In this document: in pieces, positions 1 to 6,864 of the stretch
Numbering within the stretch: the first letter of the stretch is position 1
Layout of the letters: every line of letters starts with the position of its first letter
From: Opitutia bacterium
GTDB lineage: Bacteria; Verrucomicrobiota; Verrucomicrobiia; Opitutales; Seribacteraceae
Direction of reading: 5' to 3'
Length of the DNA: 7,669 nt
Assembly: GCA_018646565.1 (NCBI GenBank)
Contig: JABGUO010000144.1
Location: forward strand, 1 to 7,669
The notes under the pieces: model-generated
Told to the model about the DNA's origin: nothing
What the model saw: the letters and a program-made list of their open reading frames with translations, nothing else
Databases searched by the model: none
Made by a program: the position numbers and the translations under genes

Positions 1-990
1 ACTCCCGAGGGTTACAACAGACCGTTGCCTGGAAAACCAGACCAATGGAGTCCCTATGATCGGAAATTCGGTGGTTTTTGGAAGGATGGAAAACACTGGA
101 GTGAAATCGTGGCGGATGATGCAATTGACTACTTGTCAGAGGCTAAAAAGCATGCAAATAAAAATCCTTTCTTTGCCTATATTGCCTTTAACGCTCCCCA
201 TGACCCGCGACAGGCCCCCAAAGAATTCATTGATAAATATCCACTAACCCGAATCAAGGTTCCCTCCAATTTTCTCCCCATGTATCCCTATAAAGATAAA
301 ATCGGGTGCCCTCATGGACTACGGGATGAAAAGCTCGCTCCCATGCCTAGAACCAAACATGCCATTCAAGTAAATCGTCAGGAATATTACGCAATCATTA
401 CCCACATGGATCTTCAAATTGGACGAATCCTTGATTCATTAGAAAAATCTGGTATGGCAGACAACACCTATATCTTTTACTCCGCAGATCATGGATTAGG
501 AGTTGGGCATCACGGATTGCTGGGGAAACAAAATCTTTATGAGCACAGCACTCGTGTCCCTTTTATTATCCAAGGACCTGCGATTCCAAAAGGAAAGCGA
601 ATTGAATCCCCGATATATTTACAAGATGTAATGGCAACCAGCTTGGCCCTAGCAGGAATTGAAAAGCCCAAACATGTGGAATTCAATGACATCTTACCCC
701 TTGCTCTGGGAAAGACTAAGAAGTCTCCCTACAAAGAAATTTACGGTGCCTATTTGAATGTTCAACGCTCCATTACTAAAAATAACATCAAACTACTCGC
801 TTATCCCAACGTACCCTTGCTCCGAGTTTATGATATTACCAAAGACCCTGAGGAAAAGAAAGACCTTGCACCCACTCAAAAAGGAAAGGCACTAATCAAA
901 AAACTTTTTCCACAATTAGTGAAATTACAAAAGAAAATGGGGGATTCCCTTGATCTGCCTAAGTCATTTCCACTTATCGCATCCCAATAA
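1..990 (+). CDS. Sulfatase, alkaline-phosphatase superfamily (5'-truncated by window edge)
   Basis: C-terminal 329 residues of a type I sulfatase, an enzyme that hydrolyses sulfate esters; in this kind of bacterium the usual substrates are sulfated polysaccharides or small sulfate esters. The frame is open to base 1, so the TTG at 25 is not a real start. Family signatures visible: an APHDPR motif (about 193-210), the NRQEYYAIITHMD segment before an LEKSG helix, SADHG with the metal-binding Asp and His at 487-492, and GLLGKQNLYEH, whose Lys at 526-528 corresponds to a sulfate-contacting lysine. The C-terminal subdomain ends with the usual 'YDITKDPEEKKDLA' pattern, typical of S1 sulfatases from Planctomycetota, Verrucomicrobiota and Lentisphaerota. 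The nucleophile motif (Cys/Ser-x-Pro-x-Arg) and any signal peptide lie upstream, so formylglycine type, export and substrate cannot be judged. Family assignment is firm; substrate is unknown. Confidence 0.93.
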   Translation, partial: TPEGYNRPLPGKPDQWSPYDRKFGGFWKDGKHWSEIVADDAIDYLSEAKKHANKNPFFAYIAFNAPHDPRQAPKEFIDKYPLTRIKVPSNFLPMYPYKDKIGCPHGLRDEKLAPMPRTKHAIQVNRQEYYAIITHMDLQIGRILDSLEKSGMADNTYIFYSADHGLGVGHHGLLGKQNLYEHSTRVPFIIQGPAIPKGKRIESPIYLQDVMATSLALAGIEKPKHVEFNDILPLALGKTKKSPYKEIYGAYLNVQRSITKNNIKLLAYPNVPLLRVYDITKDPEEKKDLAPTQKGKALIKKLFPQLVKLQKKMGDSLDLPKSFPLIASQ

Positions 991-1106
991 GAGTTCGTTT
1001 TTGATAGAACTAATAATACAGCAACTTTTCACAATTTATAGATAGGTCGGTTAGTTACCAGCGCTGGCGATTTTTTCTGCTTTTAAGTAAATTTTTTAAA
1101 GAATAA
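991..1106. other. Convergent intergenic region
   Basis: This 116-base AT-rich gap separates the 3' ends of the sulfatase (+) and the PQQ propeller (-). I see no open reading frame or RNA gene in it. It contains a GC palindrome followed by a T-run (listed separately) and several A/T runs that could end transcription from either side. Confidence 0.6.
1058..1076 (+). terminator. Weak candidate intrinsic terminator after the sulfatase
   Basis: A perfect 10-base palindrome, CCAGCGCTGG (1058-1067), is followed three bases later by six T's (1071-1076), about 70 bases after the sulfatase stop. The stem can be only about 3-4 pairs once a loop is allowed, which is short for an intrinsic terminator. 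It is still the only GC-rich hairpin plus T-run in the gap. On the minus strand there is no comparable T-run directly after the palindrome. Confidence 0.3.
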
Positions 1107-2357
1107 TTAATCAGTTTTATTTAACTGTAGGCAAATAAGCCGCCTTTTATCACGGGCAAAAAGGAAACCATCAGCGAAAGAAAAATGTGCTCTGGACTCA
1201 GAACCCAGAATTTGTTGACGAAATAAAATATCACAACTTTTTGATGATGCTTTTAAAATTACTAATTCACCGCTTTCCAATAAGACTACTATTTTATCGC
1301 GGACTCGGATCAAGTTACCTGCACCTATTGAAGGTGCTTGCCACATAATTGCGCCGTCCTCCAATCGAATGCATCTGATCACCGGACTTCTTTCCTGCCT
1401 CCCATGGAATCCATAAATATATTCTCCTAACGCCACCGGGGTAGAATAGTGACAATCCAATATTCCTTTTTTATGCCATAACTTTTTGAATTGCGGATTT
1501 TCAGTTTTAATTTCTTCCTGATATTGCCAAAGCCCTGCACCCAAATCGTAACAGGATGAAAGAAACACCCGATTCCCAATAATTAAGGGCGATGTTGCAT
1601 TTACTGAGGCATTTATTGGGGAACGAAATGGAGTAAAAAATTCCTCGCTACCAGCATAAATATCCATCGCAAGGAAGCCTTTTCTCATAAAAGAAAGAGA
1701 AAATGATTTCCCGTTTGCAAAGAAAGGGAGAGAGGAGGAATAATCATTTCCGTATGGTTTACTGGACCATAATGTTTTCCCACTCGTTAAAGAAAAAGCA
1801 ACGATTCCAACTGTATTTCCACCAACATCAAATATGACTCGATCCCCTACAATCAAAGGCGATGAGCATCTCCCAAAGAAACCCTTTGGTGATTGAAAGT
1901 CCTTCTTCAGATCGCGCACCCAAATTGGTTTCCCCGTTGTAATATCTATCCCATAAATGATTCCCTGAGCACCATGCGTTGCAATCAAGCCTCTACTTAT
2001 CGATGGTGTTGAACGTGGTCCATTCCCCATCCCAAAACTATCTTGGTAGCCAGAAAAATAACTGTGCTGCCAAATTTCGGCTCCGCTATCAATATTCAAA
2101 CGATGTACGATTTCATTCTCCCCAACTTGGTCATGAAAGTAAACAGATCTCTCATGTATTATTGGAGCCGACCATCCTGAACCAACTGCAATTTTCCATT
2201 TTATACCAAACTCTTTTCCTTCAGGAGGTAAAGAAATGGTATTGTTTTCGGATGAACCGTTATAGTTTGCACCAAGCCAATTACTCCAATTCTCTGCCAT
2301 TAATTGGGGAATTGAAACCAATAAAAATGAGCCCATCAATACAAAGATAAAAAACAT
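1107..2357 (-). CDS. Exported PQQ-type beta-propeller repeat protein
   Basis: A 416-residue PQQ-like (BamB/quinoprotein-type) beta-propeller. Residues 1-21 form a signal peptide: a hydrophobic run followed by LMA/EN as a probable cleavage site. The mature protein opens with WSNWLGANYNG, matching the 'W-x-x-W-R-G-P-x-x-x-G' opening common in these proteins from Planctomycetota and Verrucomicrobiota. Blade-type repeats ending in 'G-x-x-x-W' recur, for example DSGAEIWQ (90-97), TTGKPIWV (140-147), TSGKTLWS (191-198) and EDGAIMWQ near the C-terminus, each preceded by an 'SxPxI..G..V' strand pair. Such propellers are usually periplasmic scaffolds or binding proteins; enzymatic PQQ use is not implied and no dehydrogenase domain is present. 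The ATG is chosen because an in-frame stop lies nine codons upstream with no ATG, GTG or TTG between. Its n-region lacks a positive charge and no Shine-Dalgarno motif is visible. It starts 32 bases after the stop of the DUF362-like gene, so the two are probably co-transcribed. Confidence 0.85.
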   Translation of the reverse strand: MFFIFVLMGSFLLVSIPQLMAENWSNWLGANYNGSSENNTISLPPEGKEFGIKWKIAVGSGWSAPIIHERSVYFHDQVGENEIVHRLNIDSGAEIWQHSYFSGYQDSFGMGNGPRSTPSISRGLIATHGAQGIIYGIDITTGKPIWVRDLKKDFQSPKGFFGRCSSPLIVGDRVIFDVGGNTVGIVAFSLTSGKTLWSSKPYGNDYSSSLPFFANGKSFSLSFMRKGFLAMDIYAGSEEFFTPFRSPINASVNATSPLIIGNRVFLSSCYDLGAGLWQYQEEIKTENPQFKKLWHKKGILDCHYSTPVALGEYIYGFHGRQERSPVIRCIRLEDGAIMWQAPSIGAGNLIRVRDKIVVLLESGELVILKASSKSCDILFRQQILGSESRAHFSFADGFLFARDKRRLICLQLNKTD

Positions 2358-2389
2358 AATAAGTGCAACCGATCTGCTACGTTAATACT

Positions 2390-3451
2390 TTATTGAACAT
2401 CATAAATTTCAGCTTTCTGGGCATCACCTAATCCAAGTTCTTTTGCGTATTGAAAAAGTAACAGCTTTTTTGCTTTTCTTTCAATAAATCCAAGCTCTTT
2501 CCTTTGCGTATTTAAAACGCTTAACGCTGCCCGATCGACAGAAAGAGGATTTTCACTCAGTAAAAGAGTTGATTCCCTACCTAAAAACTCTGCGTCAAAT
2601 TGGCCGGCATTTGCAAATTGATAGTGACTGAGGTCCATTATCGAATAAAGCCGGTTTTCCCAAAGTTCAGGAATCGCTAAAATTTCAGCGACAGTTGCTG
2701 GTGCTAAAGTTGGTTTATTTAAGAACCTTTGGTAATTTGAAATTGCACCCGTGGTCATGTTTGCTGATGCACCCTCGATCCCTAGGCTCAAATGATCCAT
2801 TGCAACCGATAAATTAATCCAAAATACATCGTTTAGAAAAAGGATACTGGGAAGATAGCTTTTCCTTTCTTCCGCGATACGCATTAATCTGTCTTGAGGA
2901 TATTGAAGAAAAAATCTCGCCCGGTCATGAATTGTGGGTGGCATAGGGCTATCATGTAGCCAAATCGAGTTGAAGTAATTTTGATTACGCGAAGATACCA
3001 CTTGGTACCCGTTATAAAGATTATCTATCTTGCGAGATGAACTAAATCCCGCTCTTGCAAGAGATAATTCATCACGATCCACAATAAATATCTGATCTTT
3101 TTGATACCCCCGTGTAGATAAAATATTCAATAATGCATCAACCAACAAAGAAGAAACTTGTAATCCAGGGGCATGCTTCGTTTTAATTTTGATTGCAATA
3201 TTGGAAAACGTATCAGGTCTTAAACGGGGACCACCGCGACTCTCTGCTGCTAAAATTAGTTTTCGTAATGAACTTAAATACTTTCCCTTCATGCTTTGTG
3301 CTCGAAAAATATCCATGGATCTAGTATCAAGAGGGTCTACTTTAATACTATTAAGTGGAGGTGCAGGGAATTTCACCTCGCCCCCCACAACTACTCGTAG
3401 GCAGACGAAGCTAATTAAAAAAAAATAGACGCTTGCTTGACGTTTCACCAT
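2390..3451 (-). CDS. Exported DUF362-like protein of unknown function
   Basis: I read this as a 353-residue exported protein. From the ATG at 3451 it begins MVKRQ followed by a hydrophobic core (about residues 7-22), a typical Sec signal peptide. The frame extends upstream to 3559, with another ATG at 3472, but that region overlaps the divergent TPR gene, so the shorter form is preferred. AAAGG directly abuts this ATG, too close for a normal ribosome site. Two segments resemble DUF362: IAIKIKTKHAPG followed by a helix and a strand ending IFIVDRD (about residues 85-126), and LNDVFWINLSVAMDH followed by GIEGASANMTTG (about 206-236). These correspond to the family's 'vaIKvN' and 'D.iInlpv.k.H...g.tgalkN' regions. 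The mature part has no cysteine, so it cannot carry the Fe-S cluster of some DUF362 proteins. Function is unknown. It probably heads a two-gene transcript with the downstream PQQ propeller. The existence of the gene is well supported; the family call is by eye. Confidence 0.72.
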   Translation of the reverse strand: MVKRQASVYFFLISFVCLRVVVGGEVKFPAPPLNSIKVDPLDTRSMDIFRAQSMKGKYLSSLRKLILAAESRGGPRLRPDTFSNIAIKIKTKHAPGLQVSSLLVDALLNILSTRGYQKDQIFIVDRDELSLARAGFSSSRKIDNLYNGYQVVSSRNQNYFNSIWLHDSPMPPTIHDRARFFLQYPQDRLMRIAEERKSYLPSILFLNDVFWINLSVAMDHLSLGIEGASANMTTGAISNYQRFLNKPTLAPATVAEILAIPELWENRLYSIMDLSHYQFANAGQFDAEFLGRESTLLLSENPLSVDRAALSVLNTQRKELGFIERKAKKLLLFQYAKELGLGDAQKAEIYDVQ

Positions 3452-3473
3452 CCTTTGAAAAAAATAATTCATG
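3437..3473 (+). promoter_or_regulatory. Divergent start region with weak promoter-like elements
   Basis: The plus-strand ATG (3471) and an alternative minus-strand ATG (3472) share the palindrome CATG at 3470-3473; the preferred minus start is at 3451. That leaves almost no space for promoters, so each must sit in or next to the other's coding sequence. On the plus strand TTGACG (3437-3442) resembles a -35 box and AATAAT (3463-3468) a -10 box, but the spacer is 20 bases. Initiation from this pair would fall after 3471 and would favour the in-frame ATGs at 3495 or 3498. On the minus strand TTGACC (3516-3511) is a possible -35 with only a poor -10 (AAGCAT, 17-base spacer). These are suggestions only. 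Confidence 0.25.
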
Positions 3474-4967
3474 CACTTTATTAAAACATGCTTAATGATG
3501 GTTGCCTCAGGGTCAATCTCACTGATCATATTTAGTTGTACTGAAGAACCACAATCCAACGAACCTGAAATCCAAGCAGTAACTCTCCCAGTAAAGCCAG
3601 ACTTATCGGATGCGATTCAGAAAAGAGTAGAAAAAAAACCAGAAGAAGCGGTCCTGCTACTGAGAAAACACAATAAAAACTTTCCCGACTCGCCCGCGAT
3701 TCTAATCCAACTCAGCCGAGCACTTGCAGATAGTGGCCAATACCCATTAGCAGCATTTCGAATCGAACAAGCCATCTCTGCAGGTGCAGATAAAAATTTA
3801 TTACTCGAATGTGCGGAAATTTATCAACTTGCCGGTGATTTAGATTCTTCACACGAACGCTTTAAGCAATACTTATCTGCGTTCCCTGAAGATTTAAAAG
3901 CCTGGCAGAAGTATGCCCAGACATTAATTACAAACGGAAACGAAACAAATGCATTAAACGCATTCGAAAAAGCAAGTTCAATAGCCTCTCCAGCCGACTG
4001 CTTACTAGTTGCCAAACTTTATACCAAGAAAAAAATCTATGTAAAAGCAGAGCATTGGTTTCGTGAATCTATTCAAAGAGAAACTAAACCAAGTGTACTC
4101 CCTCTACTAGGATTACTTCGAATAAAATTTCTAACTGGGGATGAAAGTGCAGCGGAAGCGCTCATATTCGCAATTGAAAAATCTTATCCTGGTGAATTGA
4201 ATAACGATGATCTAAGTAAAGCCTACAGTTCATTAATCATTAGAAGAAGGCTCGCTGAATTTGGCAAAAGAGAGGTCGTTGTTCAGAACTTGTCGATTAG
4301 CGAACTAGCCCAAGAACTTTTGAGTGAACCTAAAAAAGTAATACCCGCGGTCATTTCATCTGGGCCGAAGCTATCCCCTCCCCTTTCTGATTCATCGTAT
4401 GTCGAAGAAAAAAATAGTGAAGTGGAAAAAATTAATGATGAAAACATTGGACCACAAACCACTTTAGCTGAAGCTTTTTCAATAGATAGCACACAGCTTA
4501 TAAAACCCAGTCCGCTTGAATTGGGTTGGAGTTCTTTTCTCTCCGGAAATTACTCTGAGGCGTTAATTCATGCGAGAGATTCAATAAAATTAAACAGTAA
4601 GGACTCAGAGGCATGGCGGTTAACCTCACAAGCACATTTTCAACTGGGAGAAATTCGCGAGGCAGAAATGACAATTCTTGAAGCAATTCGCCATAATCCA
4701 AATGATTTAAAAACTCGTATGGATTACCTTAATATTGCTAGAGAAACTCTCTCCTCGAACCGGTACCTTGTAGAGTTGGAAAAAACTCATGAACGATTTC
4801 CGGCTTCCGGTGAAATTCTGTGGCAATTAGCAAGGCGTTACCATATAGTAAATCGTATGCCTGTTACCGCGGGAATATTATACAGAAAATTACTCACTAT
4901 TGTCCCAAAAGGAAGCCCATTATATTATCAATCTGAAATGGAATTAATCAAAATACAAAATCTGTAA
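3471..4967 (+). CDS. TPR-repeat lipoprotein
   Basis: A 498-residue tetratricopeptide-repeat protein, probably lipid-anchored. Residues 1-22 form a signal peptide (Lys at 5, hydrophobic core 8-21) ending in I-F-S-Cys23, a near-lipobox with an unusual Phe at -2; the next residues (TEEPQSNEPE) are a polar tether. TPR-type helix pairs fill about residues 45-245 (for example 'SRALADSGQYPLAAFRIEQA' and 'YAQTLITNGNETNALNAFEKA') and again about 350-480 ('GNYSEALIHARDSIKLN', 'LGEIREAEMTILEAIRHNP'). Between them lies a low-complexity Ser/Pro/Glu-rich linker, about 280-345. TPRs bind proteins, so an assembly or scaffold role at the membrane is likely; the partner is unknown. An in-frame TAA at 3465-3467 limits the start to 3471, 3495 or 3498. 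The first is chosen because only it gives a positively charged n-region. No Shine-Dalgarno motif is seen. The stop is 16 bases before the dnaG ATG, so co-transcription with dnaG-rpoD is likely. Confidence 0.85.
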   Translation: MHFIKTCLMMVASGSISLIIFSCTEEPQSNEPEIQAVTLPVKPDLSDAIQKRVEKKPEEAVLLLRKHNKNFPDSPAILIQLSRALADSGQYPLAAFRIEQAISAGADKNLLLECAEIYQLAGDLDSSHERFKQYLSAFPEDLKAWQKYAQTLITNGNETNALNAFEKASSIASPADCLLVAKLYTKKKIYVKAEHWFRESIQRETKPSVLPLLGLLRIKFLTGDESAAEALIFAIEKSYPGELNNDDLSKAYSSLIIRRRLAEFGKREVVVQNLSISELAQELLSEPKKVIPAVISSGPKLSPPLSDSSYVEEKNSEVEKINDENIGPQTTLAEAFSIDSTQLIKPSPLELGWSSFLSGNYSEALIHARDSIKLNSKDSEAWRLTSQAHFQLGEIREAEMTILEAIRHNPNDLKTRMDYLNIARETLSSNRYLVELEKTHERFPASGEILWQLARRYHIVNRMPVTAGILYRKLLTIVPKGSPLYYQSEMELIKIQNL

Positions 4968-4983
4968 TAGAATTTATTTGATT

Positions 4984-6864
4984 ATGCCCATGTATGCAGA
5001 AAATTTTGTAGAAGAACTCAAAGATCGCGTAGATTTGTATGATTTGATCAGTCCCTATGTTCAGTTAAAAAAAAGCGGGGCAAAATGGGTTGGATTAAGC
5101 CCATTCAACCAAGAAAAAACTCCTTCTTTTTATGTTGATTCTATCAAAGGCTTCTTTCATTGCTTTAGCTCGGGGGAAAAAGGAGATGCACTCTCCTTTG
5201 TTCAGAAAGTGGAAAACCTAACTTTTCCTGAGGCCATTGAATTTCTGGCCAACCGGTTTAGCATTCCTATTCGATATGCAGATAATGCAACGGGGAAATC
5301 AAACTCTTATCGAAAGTCAATTAAATCAGATCTCTATGAAGTGCAGGAACTTGCAATGACATGGTTTGCTGAACAATTTCATCTCAAAAATGATGAAAGT
5401 AAGGTTGCACTTGACTACTGGATTACCCAGCGAAAATTTTCCCTCGAAGATGCGAGTCAATTTGGAATTGGATACGCTCCAGTGGACCGATTTGCACTTA
5501 GCCGATACTTAGAAAAAAAAGGGATTAACGACACCATATTGAGTAAATCTGGATTATTTAATGAGAAAAAACAATCCGGACAATTTGCCTCACGGTTTTG
5601 TGGACGGTTAATGATTCCAATTCGGGAAAAGATTGGTCGCGTTTGCGGATTTACTGCAAGACTGCTATCCGTTACACCGGTTTGGGGAGACCGAAAATCC
5701 CCTAAGTATGTAAATTCCCCAGAAACTCCCATATTCCTGAAGGGCGATTTACTCTTCAACCTTCATCTTGCCAACAAAGAAATTGATGAGAACAAGGAGT
5801 TCATACTGGTGGAAGGACAACTTGATGCAATTCGATGTTGGCTCGAAGGGTTTAAAACAGTGGTGGCACCGCAAGGCACTGCGTTTAAAGATTCGCAAGC
5901 CATGCTTATGCGTAAATCTAGTCCTAAGGGCGTAGTTTGTCTTCTTGATGGGGATGAAGCAGGACAAAAAGCGGCATTTTCCTATATTCCCACGTTCTTG
6001 CGGGTTGGACTTGATGCCCGTTTTACCTCACTACCGGAAGGAAAAGATCCAGATCAAATTCTCCTTGAGCAAGGTACGGAAGGCTTAACCAAGATTTTGG
6101 AACAAGGAGTATCTTCAATCGAGTATGCAGTTCGTTACAAACTTAAGGGAAAAAATAACCCACAAGCTTCTGAAATTAGAGCGATCAGTGAGTTAGTGTT
6201 TTCCTCTATATCAGAAGTGGATTCTTTGATCATGCGAGATAGTTACCTGAAGGAACTTAGTCGACATTTAAAGGTCTCCTTTCAGACAATGACTGAAGAA
6301 TTTATTCAATTTAATCGCTCTAAGAGACCTAAATACAAAGGGAATAGTACTAAATCCACGACAATATCCACAAAAAAATCCTCTCCACGTTTGACAACAG
6401 CCGAAGATGATTTATTATTTTGTCTTTTGCATGATGATAGAGTTGCAAGCCCGCTTGCCCAAATTTTTGATCCAACTTGGCTTAACCTCGAAATTCCAGC
6501 GGGGAGGATTTTGGCTAAAATCATGGCAGAAACAAAAGCAGATGGTCCCATTGAAGCCAATCGAATGGAAGAATTCCTTGAAGATGATTCTGAAAGAAAT
6601 GTCTTTCAACAGAACTACTTTCAAGAAGTCTCTTCTTTTGATGAAAATTCCTTTCTTCAACACGCGAACGAATGTCTACTTGCACTTTTCATCCGATCAA
6701 TTAAACAGAAAGAAAAGAAAATACTCCACGACCTCGATAAACCAGCAGATGGAGTTGATACATTAAACACACTTCGTCACGAACTACTCGAACTCCGAAA
6801 AAACCGAAAACATCCGCCCAAACTAATTTTCTCTGACAAGCCCACCCGATACTCACATGCCTAG
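4984..6864 (+). CDS. dnaG: DNA primase DnaG with altered zinc-ribbon ligands
   Basis: A 626-residue bacterial primase, which makes RNA primers at the replication fork with the replicative helicase. Residues 1-100 are the CHC2-type N-terminal domain (LKKSGAKWVGLSPFNQEKTPSF ... FFHCFSSG.KGDA), where three zinc ligands are replaced: Ser39, Asn42, Cys60, Ser63. The RNA-polymerase core follows, with conserved 'GRLMIPI', 'GFTARLL' and 'PKYVNSPETPIF'. The TOPRIM catalytic centre is intact: Glu277 (EGQLDA), Asp322 and Asp324 (DGDEAG), Asp355 and Asp357 (DPD). A basic Ser/Thr-rich linker (about 445-470) leads to the C-terminal helicase-binding region. Length is normal for the family. The ATG at 4984 is preferred to the upstream TTG at 4978; the ATG at 4990 (MYAENF) is equally plausible. 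No Shine-Dalgarno motif is visible. The gene follows the TPR lipoprotein by 16 bases, and its last 8 bases overlap rpoD. Confidence 0.97.
   Translation: MPMYAENFVEELKDRVDLYDLISPYVQLKKSGAKWVGLSPFNQEKTPSFYVDSIKGFFHCFSSGEKGDALSFVQKVENLTFPEAIEFLANRFSIPIRYADNATGKSNSYRKSIKSDLYEVQELAMTWFAEQFHLKNDESKVALDYWITQRKFSLEDASQFGIGYAPVDRFALSRYLEKKGINDTILSKSGLFNEKKQSGQFASRFCGRLMIPIREKIGRVCGFTARLLSVTPVWGDRKSPKYVNSPETPIFLKGDLLFNLHLANKEIDENKEFILVEGQLDAIRCWLEGFKTVVAPQGTAFKDSQAMLMRKSSPKGVVCLLDGDEAGQKAAFSYIPTFLRVGLDARFTSLPEGKDPDQILLEQGTEGLTKILEQGVSSIEYAVRYKLKGKNNPQASEIRAISELVFSSISEVDSLIMRDSYLKELSRHLKVSFQTMTEEFIQFNRSKRPKYKGNSTKSTTISTKKSSPRLTTAEDDLLFCLLHDDRVASPLAQIFDPTWLNLEIPAGRILAKIMAETKADGPIEANRMEEFLEDDSERNVFQQNYFQEVSSFDENSFLQHANECLLALFIRSIKQKEKKILHDLDKPADGVDTLNTLRHELLELRKNRKHPPKLIFSDKPTRYSHA
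6391..6418 (+). promoter_or_regulatory. Candidate sigma70-type promoter inside dnaG, driving rpoD
   Basis: A perfect -35 hexamer TTGACA (6391-6396) is followed after 16 bases by TATTAT (6413-6418), five of six matches to the -10 consensus. Both lie within the dnaG linker/C-terminal coding region, about 440 bases upstream of the rpoD start. In Escherichia coli, rpoD is also transcribed from promoters located inside dnaG, so the position is biologically sensible. A chance match in AT-rich coding sequence remains possible. Confidence 0.4.

Noticed and set aside
25..27. TTG as start codon of the sulfatase
   Set aside because: The frame is open to base 1 and the upstream residues (TPEGYNRP) continue naturally; a sulfatase also needs its N-terminal catalytic half, which is outside the window.
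1979..2350. 123-residue plus-strand frame opposite the PQQ propeller
   Set aside because: It is antisense to clear PQQ repeats and the signal peptide, with no recognisable domain.
3452..3559. N-terminal extension of the DUF362-like protein to the ATG at 3559
   Set aside because: It would place 36 residues before a clean signal peptide and overlap the divergent TPR gene's signal and lipobox region; the shorter start is more natural.
5098..5172. Sequencing error or pseudogene as the cause of the altered DnaG zinc motif
   Set aside because: Spacing and surrounding motifs are perfect, the frame is intact for 626 codons, and the TOPRIM active-site residues are all kept, so the gene looks functional.
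6407..6766. 119-residue plus-strand frame inside dnaG
   Set aside because: It overlaps the conserved C-terminal part of DnaG in another frame and has no family features; a shadow frame.
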